DNA of 64,000 bases from Dermatophagoides farinae. Taxonomy: Eukaryota; Arthropoda; Arachnida; Sarcoptiformes; Pyroglyphidae. The stretch spans positions 3,727,001 through 3,791,000 of the forward strand of contig NC_134682.1 in assembly GCF_024713945.1 (NCBI RefSeq). The letters are read 5' to 3'. The notes under the pieces were generated by a model. The model saw only the letters and a program-made list of their open reading frames with translations. It did no database searches and was not told the DNA's origin. This document shows positions 1 to 10,830 of this stretch, piece after piece. Each line of letters begins with the position of its first letter. Positions within the stretch are counted from its first letter, which is position 1. A program made the translations under genes and the position numbers.

Positions 1-1545
1 ATCATTCAACCATCATCATTGAAATCACCACATGAAACAAATATAAACATTTGAACATCTTTGGTTTCGCATAAAAGGTTTGTTTACGTTTTTTTTTGTA
101 TCTCTTTTTGCACTAACCACAATCAACAATGACGATTGATGATGATGGTGATTGACAAATAATCCGGTATGCATAAATGAAAATGGCAAACATTTCCGAA
201 TATGAAATGAAAATGGTAGTAAAAAATAAATTCAATTTCAAATTGAGTATATAAAAATGATTCAAGCAGAGAGGCAGATGTTTGAATTTGTGTGAGTAAA
301 ACAGCAGAAGCAGCAGCAGCCGCAACAAACAAAAAAAACCGTTCCAAATGTGATCCATAAAGAAAGCCCTAGTTTCTCTCTCTTTCTCACTCTTCCATTT
401 TTATAATCAATTTTTCCGAGCATCTTCATGATGGACAAAAAAAAATTTTTTTTTCATTCAGTCGATTTAAATTGATTCGATGACTAGCTACTAAATCCAG
501 AAACGTCTATTCGTGTCTGTTTCACACATTTGAAACAAAAAAGTTTTTTTTCTTGTATTTTCGTCACACCTACACACACAGTTTTTTTTCATATATATTG
601 TCCGATTGAACGAACATTGAAATTATTGAACGACTAATTATTATTATTTCATTGATTTCAAATTAATTTTGTATATTATGTAAGTTGACATTTTTTGCCC
701 ATTAAAATTGAAAATTAATTAATTTCATTGTTTCCACATCATAAAAAAGTCACAATTATCCATTATCATTAACGATCAAAGACTCATGGCCGGTCTTTGA
801 TTATTTATTGATTAATCAATCAAAGAATGTTGTTATCCTCGATATTCATTGCTAAACTGTAAATGTAGTAGTATATAGTGATTTTTATTTTCTTTTTTTT
901 TCGAAATAATTTGCTTGTAAAGAGAACACATAGTGTGTGTGTGTTTTGATTTATTTATCAACAACAATAAAAACTGCCACCATTCGATCAATCAGTCAAC
1001 AACAACAACAACAACAACAATAACCGTCACCCGAAACAGATTGGATTTTTTTTTGCTGAAATGGAACAAAACAATTTCGTCTTTGCTTGACCAAAAAAAA
1101 AATTATTCATTTCATTTCATTTCTTTTTTATTCATCTCAGTACAAATTAATTTGTCATTATTTACAACCTGACCGACTACGACTACGACGGGCAAGTGAA
1201 CCGTTTCCATTTTATCATCAACCTGGTTTCTTTTTTTTTTTTTTTTTGGTTCTCATTCCTTGCAAAAAAAAAAATCTGATCAAACTTGAAAAAAAGAGTT
1301 TTTTTTCACCACCAATTTTTATCCATGTGTGTGAAAAAAAATGTATCAAGTTTTTGTTTTTTCAATTTATATATCGAGATAAAAGAAAACTTTTTTTTCT
1401 ATTTTGAATTTAATATGATTCATTTTCTATTCAAAGATCATGATGATCGCATGAATATTTTTTTGCGATTTATTCATTTTTTTGCCACTTTTTTTTGATT
1501 CATAATCTGATAATCAATCAATTTTTTTTTGGTTTTACTAATAAA
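1..1545. other. Intergenic/upstream region without a recognised gene
   Basis: AT-rich DNA with many T and A tracts, short CAA and GT repeats and a polypyrimidine-rich stretch before the first coding exon. The short open frames here are low-complexity and match no family I know. It probably contains the promoter and 5' untranslated region of the DPP4-like gene that starts at 1546; I cannot place a transcription start. Confidence 0.6.
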
Positions 1546-4500
1546 ATGCATCCATTTTCATTATATTTTACTGATAATATAGCAGATAATGATGATAATC
1601 GCCAAAATACAACGGTTATTACGGCAATAGCTGAAAATAGGACAAGAGAAAGATATTTATCATCATTGTACAACGACGATCGTAATCAATCAATATTTAT
1701 TCATAATCCGATTAGGCAGAAAATTTTACAACAAAATTTCAGTGATCAAGCCGATAATGTTCGATTGATTTCTATGTCTCGTTTTCATCCATCTGATCAT
1801 AATGATTGTATATTGGCCACTGAAATTATTAACGATAATAATAATCACCATCAACAAACGATTTCAACATTGAATCAAATTCATCAACAACAACGTAACC
1901 ACCGATCAACAACACAGTCATTATCGTCAACCATATCTACATTATCATATCATTCTTCTCGTCATAATCATTGTAAAAACATTCCAATAGAATCAAAATT
2001 CTTTCTCATTAATCTAATACGGAATGTATTCTACATGCCGTCGACAATACCAAAAAAGAGAAAATTTTTATCAGCAATCACATTGCTTATACTGGTTTCA
2101 ATATTTTGTTTGATATCCAGTTCATTAGTCAATGTATTGATCTCATCATCATCATCATCATCGTCATCGTCATCGTCCGCATTACAGCATTCATCATCAT
2201 CATTATTTCCATATTTAGCTAAAGGTAATCACAATTTGATTACATTTTTTTTTTTTGAAACAAATTCAATTTCATAAAATCATTTAATGACAATTATTTT
2301 TTTTCACTTTGCTTTTGGCCTGAATTTATTAGCCAATGATAATGATAATGATGAATTGGCCAACAATATTGACACCCGACTACAATCATCACATCAACAG
2401 CCAATTCAATTGAATGAAATATTTCGTGATGAATTATCAGCAAACTATTTTAATGGTTCATGGATTTCCAACAATGAAATCGCCTTTTATGATGTCGAAT
2501 ACAATCTTTGTTTGTATAATGTTGAACAACAGATAACGAAACAATTTATTCATTTTATACAGGTGGTAAGTAATTCTAGTCATTCTAATGCATTTGATTT
2601 TATATTCAATTCATTCATATTACATAATCATGTTTAGTTGACCAAAAATCTTCGTGGATTACAGCTATCGAAAGATAAACAGTATTTATTATGGTCAAAA
2701 ACGGAGCCAACCGAATTGTTTCGTTATTCGAAATTATCTAAATTAAAAATCTATGACATTCATAATGATACGATCATACAGTTATTTGATGGACCACTAT
2801 TTGTTGATGCACGTTTTCAATGGGCTGAATGGGGTCCAAAAAATTCTCAACTGGTATTTATTTATGATAATAACATTTATTATCGCCATTCAGCACGTTC
2901 GGATACGATTCGATTGACCGTGACCGGTGTTTCTGGTGTTATATTCAATGGCCATTGTGATTGGCTTTATGAAGAAGAGATTATGAATCAGGCTAAAGCA
3001 TTTTGGTTTTCACCAAACGGTGATTATCTAGCCTATTTACAGATTAACGATACATTGGTCAATATGGTTGCATTCAAACGTTTTGGAGAATATTCAAATG
3101 TAACAACAAATCAATATCCACATTTACAAACGATTCGTTATCCAAAACCTGGTCGACATAATCCACAAGTAACAATTTATGTGGTTAATCTTCATTCGCA
3201 GACTGAACATATTCGTATGGTACGAATTGATCCACCGATGAAAATATTCAATGAACGTGATTATTATGTTTCCCGTGTGATTTGGTATGATGATAAACGT
3301 TTATTGATTGTATGGACTAGACGTGATCAACGGCGATCATTATTAACAATTTGTGATAGTAATTATCAATGGAAATGTCAAGAGGTTTGTGTGAAACTGA
3401 ATATCATTAAACTAATAAGTAAAACTAATCCTTCTTTTTATATTTAAAAAAAAACCACTAAGCTTTACGATTTATTTTCCACAACCGGTTGGGTGGATGG
3501 TTTCGAAGATGGTTTATTGAGCGCTGCATATGTTGATAAAGTTATTATTCGGACACCGAAATTTGGTAGTAAAATTCGTGGTGATTTTTATCATATTGCT
3601 GCCATTAATATTAAGGTAACATTGTGGAAAAAATTTATCTGATTTTATTTTCCATTGAATGAATCTTGTGCATTTTTTTCCAGGATAAATCGATTAATTT
3701 TCTCACACAAGGAGATTATGATATTATCAAATTGATTCATTACTCGCCCATCACCAATGAAGTGTATGTTTTTTCCTAATCGAATAAAAAAACTTGTTCA
3801 CCATCTATATTTTCATTTCAGATATTATGCATCAACATTGAGTAATCATCCTGAAGTACAGCATATAATGAAAACTTCATTAACAATTAAATCTGATACA
3901 GTCTGTCTAACCTGTTATCTTGGTAATAGTTGCCGTAATAATGATGCTCATTTCAATGAATTAGGCACATATTATATACTCGAATGTAAAGGCTACGAAA
4001 TACCACGTGTTGAACTTCGTAATGCACAGACAAATGAATTGATTGAAATATTTGAAGAGAATCGTAAATTGTATCGATTTTTGCAAACAAAATTTATTCC
4101 TAGATATGAAAAAATTTATGTAAAATTAGCAGATAATTTTGATGCTATTGTTGAATTTATTTTACCACATGATTTTAATGAAGAAAAACGATATCCAATG
4201 GTGATTGAATTGTATGGTGCACCTGGTACACAGATGATCAAAGATAAATATGAAATGAATCATTGGAGTTCATATTTGACTAGTAAACATCAATATATTT
4301 ATGCTAAAATTGATTGCCGTGGTACTTCGAATCAAGGCCTACGTCATTTACATCAATTGTATAGGAATGTTGGTCGTATCGAAGTTGATGATTTAATCAA
4401 TGTTGTTTGGTTCTTGAAAAATAACCTAACCTATGTTGATCCGGATCGTATTGCTCTTTGGGGTTGGAGTTACGGTGGTTATTTTTCATTGATGGCTTTA

Positions 4501-5030
4501 ATTAAACAATTTGATCATCGATTATTTTCATGTGCCATTGCCGTTGCTCCGGTTTCCAATTGGATGTTTTATGGTATGATTTCCATTCGCGAGACCATTT
4601 TGTTGATTTGATTTATTTTTTTTTTTACAGATTCTGCTTATACGGAAAAATATCTCGGTTTACCAAACAATGATGATCCCAGCAGTATTCAACCATATCA
4701 AGATGCCAATCTATTAGATTTTGTTGCCGGTTTGAGAAATCGAAAATTTCTATTGATATACGGAACAGGTGATGGTAAGTTGAAAAAAAAATCTAATTCA
4801 ATCAAATCAATAAAATGATGAATACAATTAAATTCATTCTATTGACAGATAACGTACACGATCAACATACATTATTATTGATGAGACAATTGAATAAATT
4901 AAATATTGATTATGATGTACAAATCTATCCTGGTGATAATCATTTTCTTTCACGATCAAGTGCACATCTTTATCCACGAATGACAAGATTTTTGCAAGAA
5001 CAATGTTTTGGCCAATCACATCAATTATAA
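1546..5030 (+). CDS. DPP4: DPP4-like type II membrane serine peptidase (family S9B)
   Basis: Eight coding exons can be joined in one frame: 1546-2224, 2333-2565, 2638-3384, 3463-3615, 3684-3763, 3822-4573, 4631-4774, 4849-5030 (989 aa; introns 57-108 bp). Residues 1-173 are a polar, presumably cytosolic N-terminus. Residues about 174-198 form one hydrophobic helix, followed by a poly-Ser linker, the beta-propeller and the alpha/beta-hydrolase domain. The substrate-amine-binding glutamate motif DWLYEEE (E416-E418) is intact. So is the catalytic set: Ser847 in GWSYGG, Asp at 929-930 in GDDNVH and His961 in GDNHF. An active X-Pro dipeptidyl aminopeptidase acting outside the cell is therefore expected, not a dead DPP6/DPP10 type. 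The start is the first ATG of the open frame. The N-terminal tail is far longer than the few residues seen in human DPP4 (766 aa). Confidence 0.93.
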
Positions 5031-5510
5031 TAATAATAATTTATTTTAATTGATTAATTTAATCGGTCTGTTAATTTTTTAATCTTTATTTATTTGAATT
5101 TTTTTTTTGCTGGTTGTTTTCGTTTTTTTTTATTTCTTTTGAAATTTGAAATCAATATAAATGTCACATTATTATTGTATAATACTATACAAAGCAACTA
5201 AAATTTGATATATCATATCCGTGTGAAAGGAAATAAGGCATTTTTTGATTTTATCGACAAAGGAAATCTTCGATTTTGATGCTTTGAAAGTTGTTGTTGA
5301 TGGTGATGGTGAAGCTCGTTCGATTTTGGGCTTCGTTTTCTTTACGATTGAACGCACAACCACACAACCAAATTGAATGAAATAACATTGATTGAAAAAA
5401 AACTGCTAGATCCATATTGAGATTTTTTTTTACTGTGAATCTTGTATGTGTGTGTGTGTGTTATGTGTCTGTTGTTTTTTTCTGTTTTAAATCTCTCAAC
5501 GTAATCAAAT
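5031..5510. other. Intergenic region
   Basis: 3' flank of the DPP4-like gene and short upstream flank of the GH16-like gene. It contains an AAT-repeat directly after the stop, T-tracts and a GT repeat near 5445. No further gene seen. Confidence 0.6.
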
Positions 5511-7078
5511 ATGATCATGATTTTTTCCCATATAATTCGATTGTTGTCATTATTATGGCCATCTATCATCATATTGGCTGATCAATCTTCATTGCCCAGT
5601 TTGAAACAACCAATTTGTAGATGGACTACTAAACCATACTTTGATAATGATGATAATAAAACAAAAATTTCCGAATGGAATCTAGTATGGCATGATGAAT
5701 TTGATTCGAAAATAACATTGGATAACCAATGGACAATTGAACATGAAGTGAGTACCTGTACTGGTAATTGGTTACAACAAGAACATTGTAATACAAATCG
5801 TCCAGAAAATGTACAGATTATTGATGGTTATCTAATGTTAGCTGCACGGCGTGAATCATATTATGATCATGATTTTACGGCAGCATCAATGACAACGAAT
5901 CAATATTTTACACACGGTAGATATGAGATTCGTGCATCGAATCCTATTGGCAATTTTCTTCGTACATCTATATTCACTAGAAATCATGGAGAATCATATT
6001 GGCATGAAAATGGACAGATCGATATTTTTTCCTATGTACAGGGAAATAACATCATTCGTGGTATACATTATGCTGATTCTACTAATTTCTATGAACCTGT
6101 TGATCAATCATTGGAGGCTGTCAACATTACAAATGCTAGTTCTATGAATGATTTCCATCTTTATGGTGTCGAATGGAATAATGGAAGCATACGATTCTTT
6201 TTCGATGATTATTATAGCCATAAAATTTGTTTTTGCAATGAAAGTAAGTGTGTTAAATACATTATTATACAATTTTTCTAATGAAATTTTTTTTTAACCT
6301 CATAGAAAAATATTTAAAACCATTTCATCAGCTACGATTACAGATTGGTGTTGGTGGAATATTTTTTCATGTTAAGAATTTATCCGAAAAAATTCATTGG
6401 AATTGTCCAACATTAGTTGTCGATTATGTTCGAATTTATCAATATGTTGATCATATGAATAATAATGATACACAGATTCCCGATTGTCATTTTAATACAT
6501 TGCTAGAATCAACAACAAAATATGATATAGTTTTGAATAAAATCTGTACAATGACCAGACAATTAGATCAAACGGATTCATCACTTTCTGATTATCCTTC
6601 ATCATTTAAATTGACAAATTTTCAATTCGGTATGTTTGTTTGTTTTATTATCAATATATTATTTTTATTATTACTCGGCTAATTTTATTGATTTGTTTTC
6701 ATTTGTAATTCTATTTCTAAAAAAAAAAATCCAGTAATAATATTGATTAGCATATTAATCATCCTATTTGTTGCCGCATTGATCTATCTAATTGTTCAAA
6801 TGAAAAAATTTGGTGCTAAAGTTGAACATCAGATTGATTATTATAGTGTACCACCGCCAAGAAATTCCTATACAATTCCTGAAGATCGTGATGAAATCTA
6901 TGAAATACCTGTCTATGATTATGATGCATTAGAAACACAATTGGAAAGAACCATACAGAATACCATAACCAGTAAAAATGAATATCTAGAGATTAAACCA
7001 GCCACCGGACAACAATCAGATCCACCAGCATATGAAACAATTATTTCAGAAAAATCATTTACCATTGATCATTACTAG
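5511..7078 (+). CDS. Membrane-anchored, catalytically dead GH16-fold protein (possible beta-glucan receptor)
   Basis: Exons 5511-6243, 6306-6629, 6735-7078 give 466 aa. Residues 1-23 are a signal peptide. Residues about 55-325 are a glycoside hydrolase 16 (laminarinase) jelly roll: an LVWHDEFD start, TNQYFTHGRYEIRAS, then a C-terminal QIGVGG and LVVDYVRIYQY. The GH16 catalytic signature is E-I-D-I-x-E; here the site reads GQIDIFSY (Q169, D171, S174), so both catalytic glutamates are replaced and only Asp remains. Residues about 353-373 form one strong TM helix, followed by a Lys-bearing stop-transfer and a ~90-residue cytosolic tail. The tail holds YEIP, YDAL, YLEI (Y436) and YETI (Y452) tyrosine motifs, and PPAY (449-452). 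Dead GH16 domains are known as beta-glucan recognition proteins in arthropod immunity (GNBP/beta-GRP). A TM anchor and signalling-type tail on this fold are unusual. Function as a receptor is inference. Confidence 0.88.
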
Positions 7079-7696
7079 ATGGCGGAACATGATGGTTGTC
7101 AACCTTGAAAAAACAACAACAAAAAAATGTTCAAAATTAAATTTCGAACTTTGATTTTTTTTTCCACAAACACTCCGCACAGATGCTTGGATATATTGTC
7201 ATTGACATTAAACTAAATAAAATAAATGAATGATGATGAATTTATCATTTATACTTGTTTAGATTATTTGAATGATGATTGACATTTCGAATGTGTAGAG
7301 AAAATTTTGTTTGCCAAAAAACTGTCATTTAATGTATTATCGATGTTTAGAACCAAGAAATTTATCTAATCAATGATGATGATCGAATTGAATTGAATTG
7401 ATAATATTCATGGTCACTGTTATCGTTTCAGGTGTTGGCTCAATACGTTATTAACACCATCGGATTTTTTTTTCTGGATTTAAACATTATATTGAGTGGC
7501 ATTTGTTGTTGGGGTTCTCTGTTCTATATAATTTTCAGACAAGCCTGCTCCTGGTTAATTCGATCGAGTCGATTTGTTTTTGTTTTTGTTTTGTTTTGTT
7601 CGTTTTTCGGTTTCGATTTGCGTTGTCGTCATTATTGTTGTTTTTTGTTGTTTTTTTTCATCAAAAGAAATTAATTGTTTCAGTGTTTGTACATAG
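7079..7696. other. Intergenic region
   Basis: 3' flank of the GH16-like gene, then 5' flank of GALE. It contains T-rich tracts and GTTTT repeats near 7575-7600. An AG acceptor-like site near 7431 could end an untranslated 5' intron of GALE, but this is not certain. No additional gene seen. Confidence 0.5.
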
Positions 7697-8857
7697 ATGG
7701 ATGCTGCCAAAATTCTAATTACCGGTGGTTCCGGATATGTTGGATCACATTGTGTGGTTGAATTATTGGAAAATAATTTTAATATTATCGTAATCGATAA
7801 TCTTGTCAATTCTATACGTTTGGATGGTGATCCGTTACCCGAAAGTTTACGACGTGCACAACAGATAACTGGAAAAAATATAGACAAATTTTATAATGGT
7901 ACAACAGAAGATGCTGAATTATTAGATAAAATATTCATTGAAAATAGTCCTATCGATGTTGTTATACATTTAGCTGCACTTAAATCTGTCGGTGAATCCG
8001 TTCAACAGCCATTACGTTATTATCAAAATAATGTTGGTGGATCTATCACACTATTGAAAGCTATGGAAAAATATAATGTTAAAAAATTCATTTTTTCATC
8101 ATCAGCAACCGTTTATGGTGAGCCACAATATCTACCATTAGACGAATCACATCCAATCGGTATCAAATGTACAAATCCTTATGGCCGTAGTAAATGTATG
8201 GTTGAACAGATTCTTGAAGATGTATGTCAAGCCGATTCTGAATGGTCCATCATATCGTTACGTTATTTTAATCCGGTTGGTGCTCATCAATCAGGATTGA
8301 TCGGTGAATATCCAAATGATATTCCGAATAATCTAATGCCTTATATTAGTCAAGTAGCGGTTAAGGTTCGACCATGTTTAAATGTATTTGGCGATGATTA
8401 TCCTACCGTTGATGGTACCGGCGTACGTGATTATATTCATATCGATGATCTATCCAATGGACATATTGTAGCCTTAAAACATATGCTATCATCGCCAAAA
8501 GAATGGTTCGGTTATAATCCTATTAATCTTGGCACTGGTTCTGGCACAACTGTTTTACAGGTGTGTTGTGGTTTGATTTAGAATTTTCCATTTCCATTTT
8601 TCATTTTCAATCCTAATTTTTTCATCCAAAATATATAGCTGATTGAATCATTTGAAAAATCTACGGGCATTAAAATTCCATATAAAATTGTCGATAGACG
8701 ACCAGGAGATTTAGCCATTTTATTTGCCAATGTTAATGTTGCGAAAGAAAGACTTGGCTGGAAAGCAAGAAAAACTATCGATGAAATGTGTTCATCCACC
8801 TGGAATTGGCAATCAAAAAATCCAAATGGTTTTCGTAATAATAAAATTGCTCAATGA
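7697..8857 (+). CDS. GALE: UDP-glucose/UDP-galactose 4-epimerase
   Basis: Two exons, 7697-8560 and 8639-8857, give 360 aa, close to the 348 aa human enzyme. This extended short-chain dehydrogenase interconverts UDP-glucose and UDP-galactose (Leloir pathway) and often also UDP-GlcNAc/GalNAc in animals, in the cytosol. Visible hallmarks are the NAD-binding GGSGYVG loop (residues 10-16), the SSSATVYG serine stretch (S134-S136), the catalytic Y162-x3-K166 (PYGRSK), the LRYFNPVGAH segment, RDYIHIDDL, and RRPGDLA near the C-terminus in exon 2. The ATG is the first in frame and places the nucleotide-binding strand at the very N-terminus as in orthologues. The intron is 78 bp. Nothing looks broken. 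A poly(A)-signal-like AATAAA lies near 8970. Confidence 0.96.
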
Positions 8858-9107
8858 ATAAGATTTTCTTTTTGCATAATTTATTCAATTAAAATCTCAC
8901 TCCTATAAATATTTTGACAATTGAAATTTTAAAGATTGACATAATTTTTAACAAACATCTTTTTTTAATTTAATAAAAATACAATTGAATTAGATATCAT
9001 CATATTTAAATAGGATCTATTAATTATTTGAATGAATCAGACATTTGAAATATATAGGATGATAATTAGGACTTGATCAATCATCGGTTGGGCCATGATT
9101 CAATTGA

Positions 9108-10830
9108 TCAATTACTTGTATAATAATGACGTGGTGTGATCAATGATTCTAATTGTCCATCAATTACTGATGAACCACCACCACCACCACCAACGCCACC
9201 AGCACCAATATTTGAACCATTCGGACCATTATTACGGCCAAGTAATGATTGATCAAAACGATCTTCACCCGATTGTATATCATCCAAATAAGTATGAGTG
9301 ATTAATTCAGCGCCATCGCTCATCATATTCAATAGACTTTTTAAACAAATTAAATGATATTCCAATTTTTCTTTGATTTTCAACAATGAACAATCAGTTA
9401 TAATTGGTGTACCATATTGGCCACCTGAATCATTATTGGCTCTCATTTGAATAGATAATAATTGGCCATTATTACTTGAAGCATTGCTATCGGGGCTATT
9501 ACTTCGATATTTATTACCATTATAATTATAACTTCCTGTTGTTAATTGACGAACAAGCGAAGGTTTTCCACCCATTATAGATGATTTACCATTATTATAT
9601 GTGTTTATTGTTGATTCATCTTTGATGATAATCGATTCATCGCCCCCAGTTTCATTTGATGATATTTTGCCACTATTCTCATCGATACTTGCAATAGTCA
9701 ATCGTCGTCGTGGATTGTTATTTTTATCATATCCATGTCGATGATGATGATGATGATGATCAATGTAGCCACCACAACAATTTGTTGTATTTGATCGTAT
9801 CGATGAAGGAAAATTTCGGCTACTAAATAAGATCGATGAAAATCGGGTAAAACATAACGAAAATTTTTTTTTAATGCATTCATATTTCTTACTTTTGTGA
9901 CAAAATTGTGTCAGATGATAGTATTTTATCGATCAATTCTAACAATTTAAATTGTTCATAAAGATTTTGTTGCTGTCCAAGTGGTGTCGTCGATGCTGTC
10001 TGTTGCTGTTGTTGTTTAATGAGAATCAGATTATCATTATTGTTGCTGTTGTTTCTACCAACAGCAACACCACCACCATTAGGCAATGTTTGACTACGTT
10101 GTAATATGGAATGATGATTCTTATTTTGATTACCATCGCCATCATCATAACAATCATCATTATGATTATTAACCGTCGATAAATTATTATCTAGATTTGA
10201 ATCCGAATATCCATTGGCAATTTTATCATCATTTTGAAACAATGTATCATCCATTGAAAATCTTGGTTTCGTTTGACGATGATGATGATTATGATCATCC
10301 ATAGGATTATCAGATGTAGAACCATTATCGATTGTTGATGTAGCCAAATCATTTAAACGTGTAGGTATCAATACCGTTTCTTTCATATTTTTAACCGAAT
10401 TTTTAAAACGATTAATAGCCATTATCAATGATAATGATGATGGCGATGATGATGATGATGATGATGGTACGGATGTAGATGATGTTGATCTATTATTACG
10501 GCTAGAATTATGATTTTGTTGATTATAATTATTAGTCTGATGATGATGTCCATTTAATAAATGATTATGATGGTTATGATGATTATTTGTATGATTATTA
10601 TTAATACTAATATGGCCATTCATCGTTGATGATAATAATGCTGATGGAACAGACGGTGATTGTTCATATATTATCATATTTCTCATCATCATTCGTGATC
10701 GATTTGAATTTATTTTATTTTGTTGTTGTTGTTGTTGATGATGATGACCATTCATCATCGCAGTATTCACAATGGTCGTATTCATATTATTAGCCATTGA
10801 TGGAATCTTTACATCACAATTGATGGGCAT
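9108..10830 (-). CDS. MID1IP1: Spot14/MID1IP1 family lipogenesis regulator with long disordered inserts
   Basis: Two exons on the minus strand, 10830-9893 and 9822-9108, give 550 aa. Three separated blocks match the THRSP (Spot14)/MID1IP1 family. They are an N-terminal helix with MAINRF...NMKETVLIPTRLNDL (about 137-162), a short LYEQFKLLELIDKIL helix (about 290-304), and a C-terminal LEYHLICLKSLLNMMSDGAELITHTYLDDI helix region (about 464-493). These correspond in order to the MNRF/TVMVPSLLRD, YxLLKSIR and YHLRGLHxVLxxLTxKANxLTxxY blocks of the human proteins. Family members promote polymerisation and activity of acetyl-CoA carboxylase and so de novo fatty-acid synthesis. The linkers between blocks are Asn, His, Gln and Ser repeats, which explains a length three times the 146-183 aa of vertebrate members. 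The acceptor at 9823 could shift by one codon. Confidence 0.8.

Noticed and set aside
1087-1498. Overlapping Phe/Lys-rich frames before the DPP4-like gene
   Set aside because: They translate T- and A-tracts; no homology, and they overlap each other in different frames.
5511-7078. GH16 gene as a recent bacterial transfer
   Set aside because: Introns, host-like AT-rich codon use, a eukaryotic signal peptide and TM tail give no sign of recent transfer; ancient origin cannot be judged without a tree.
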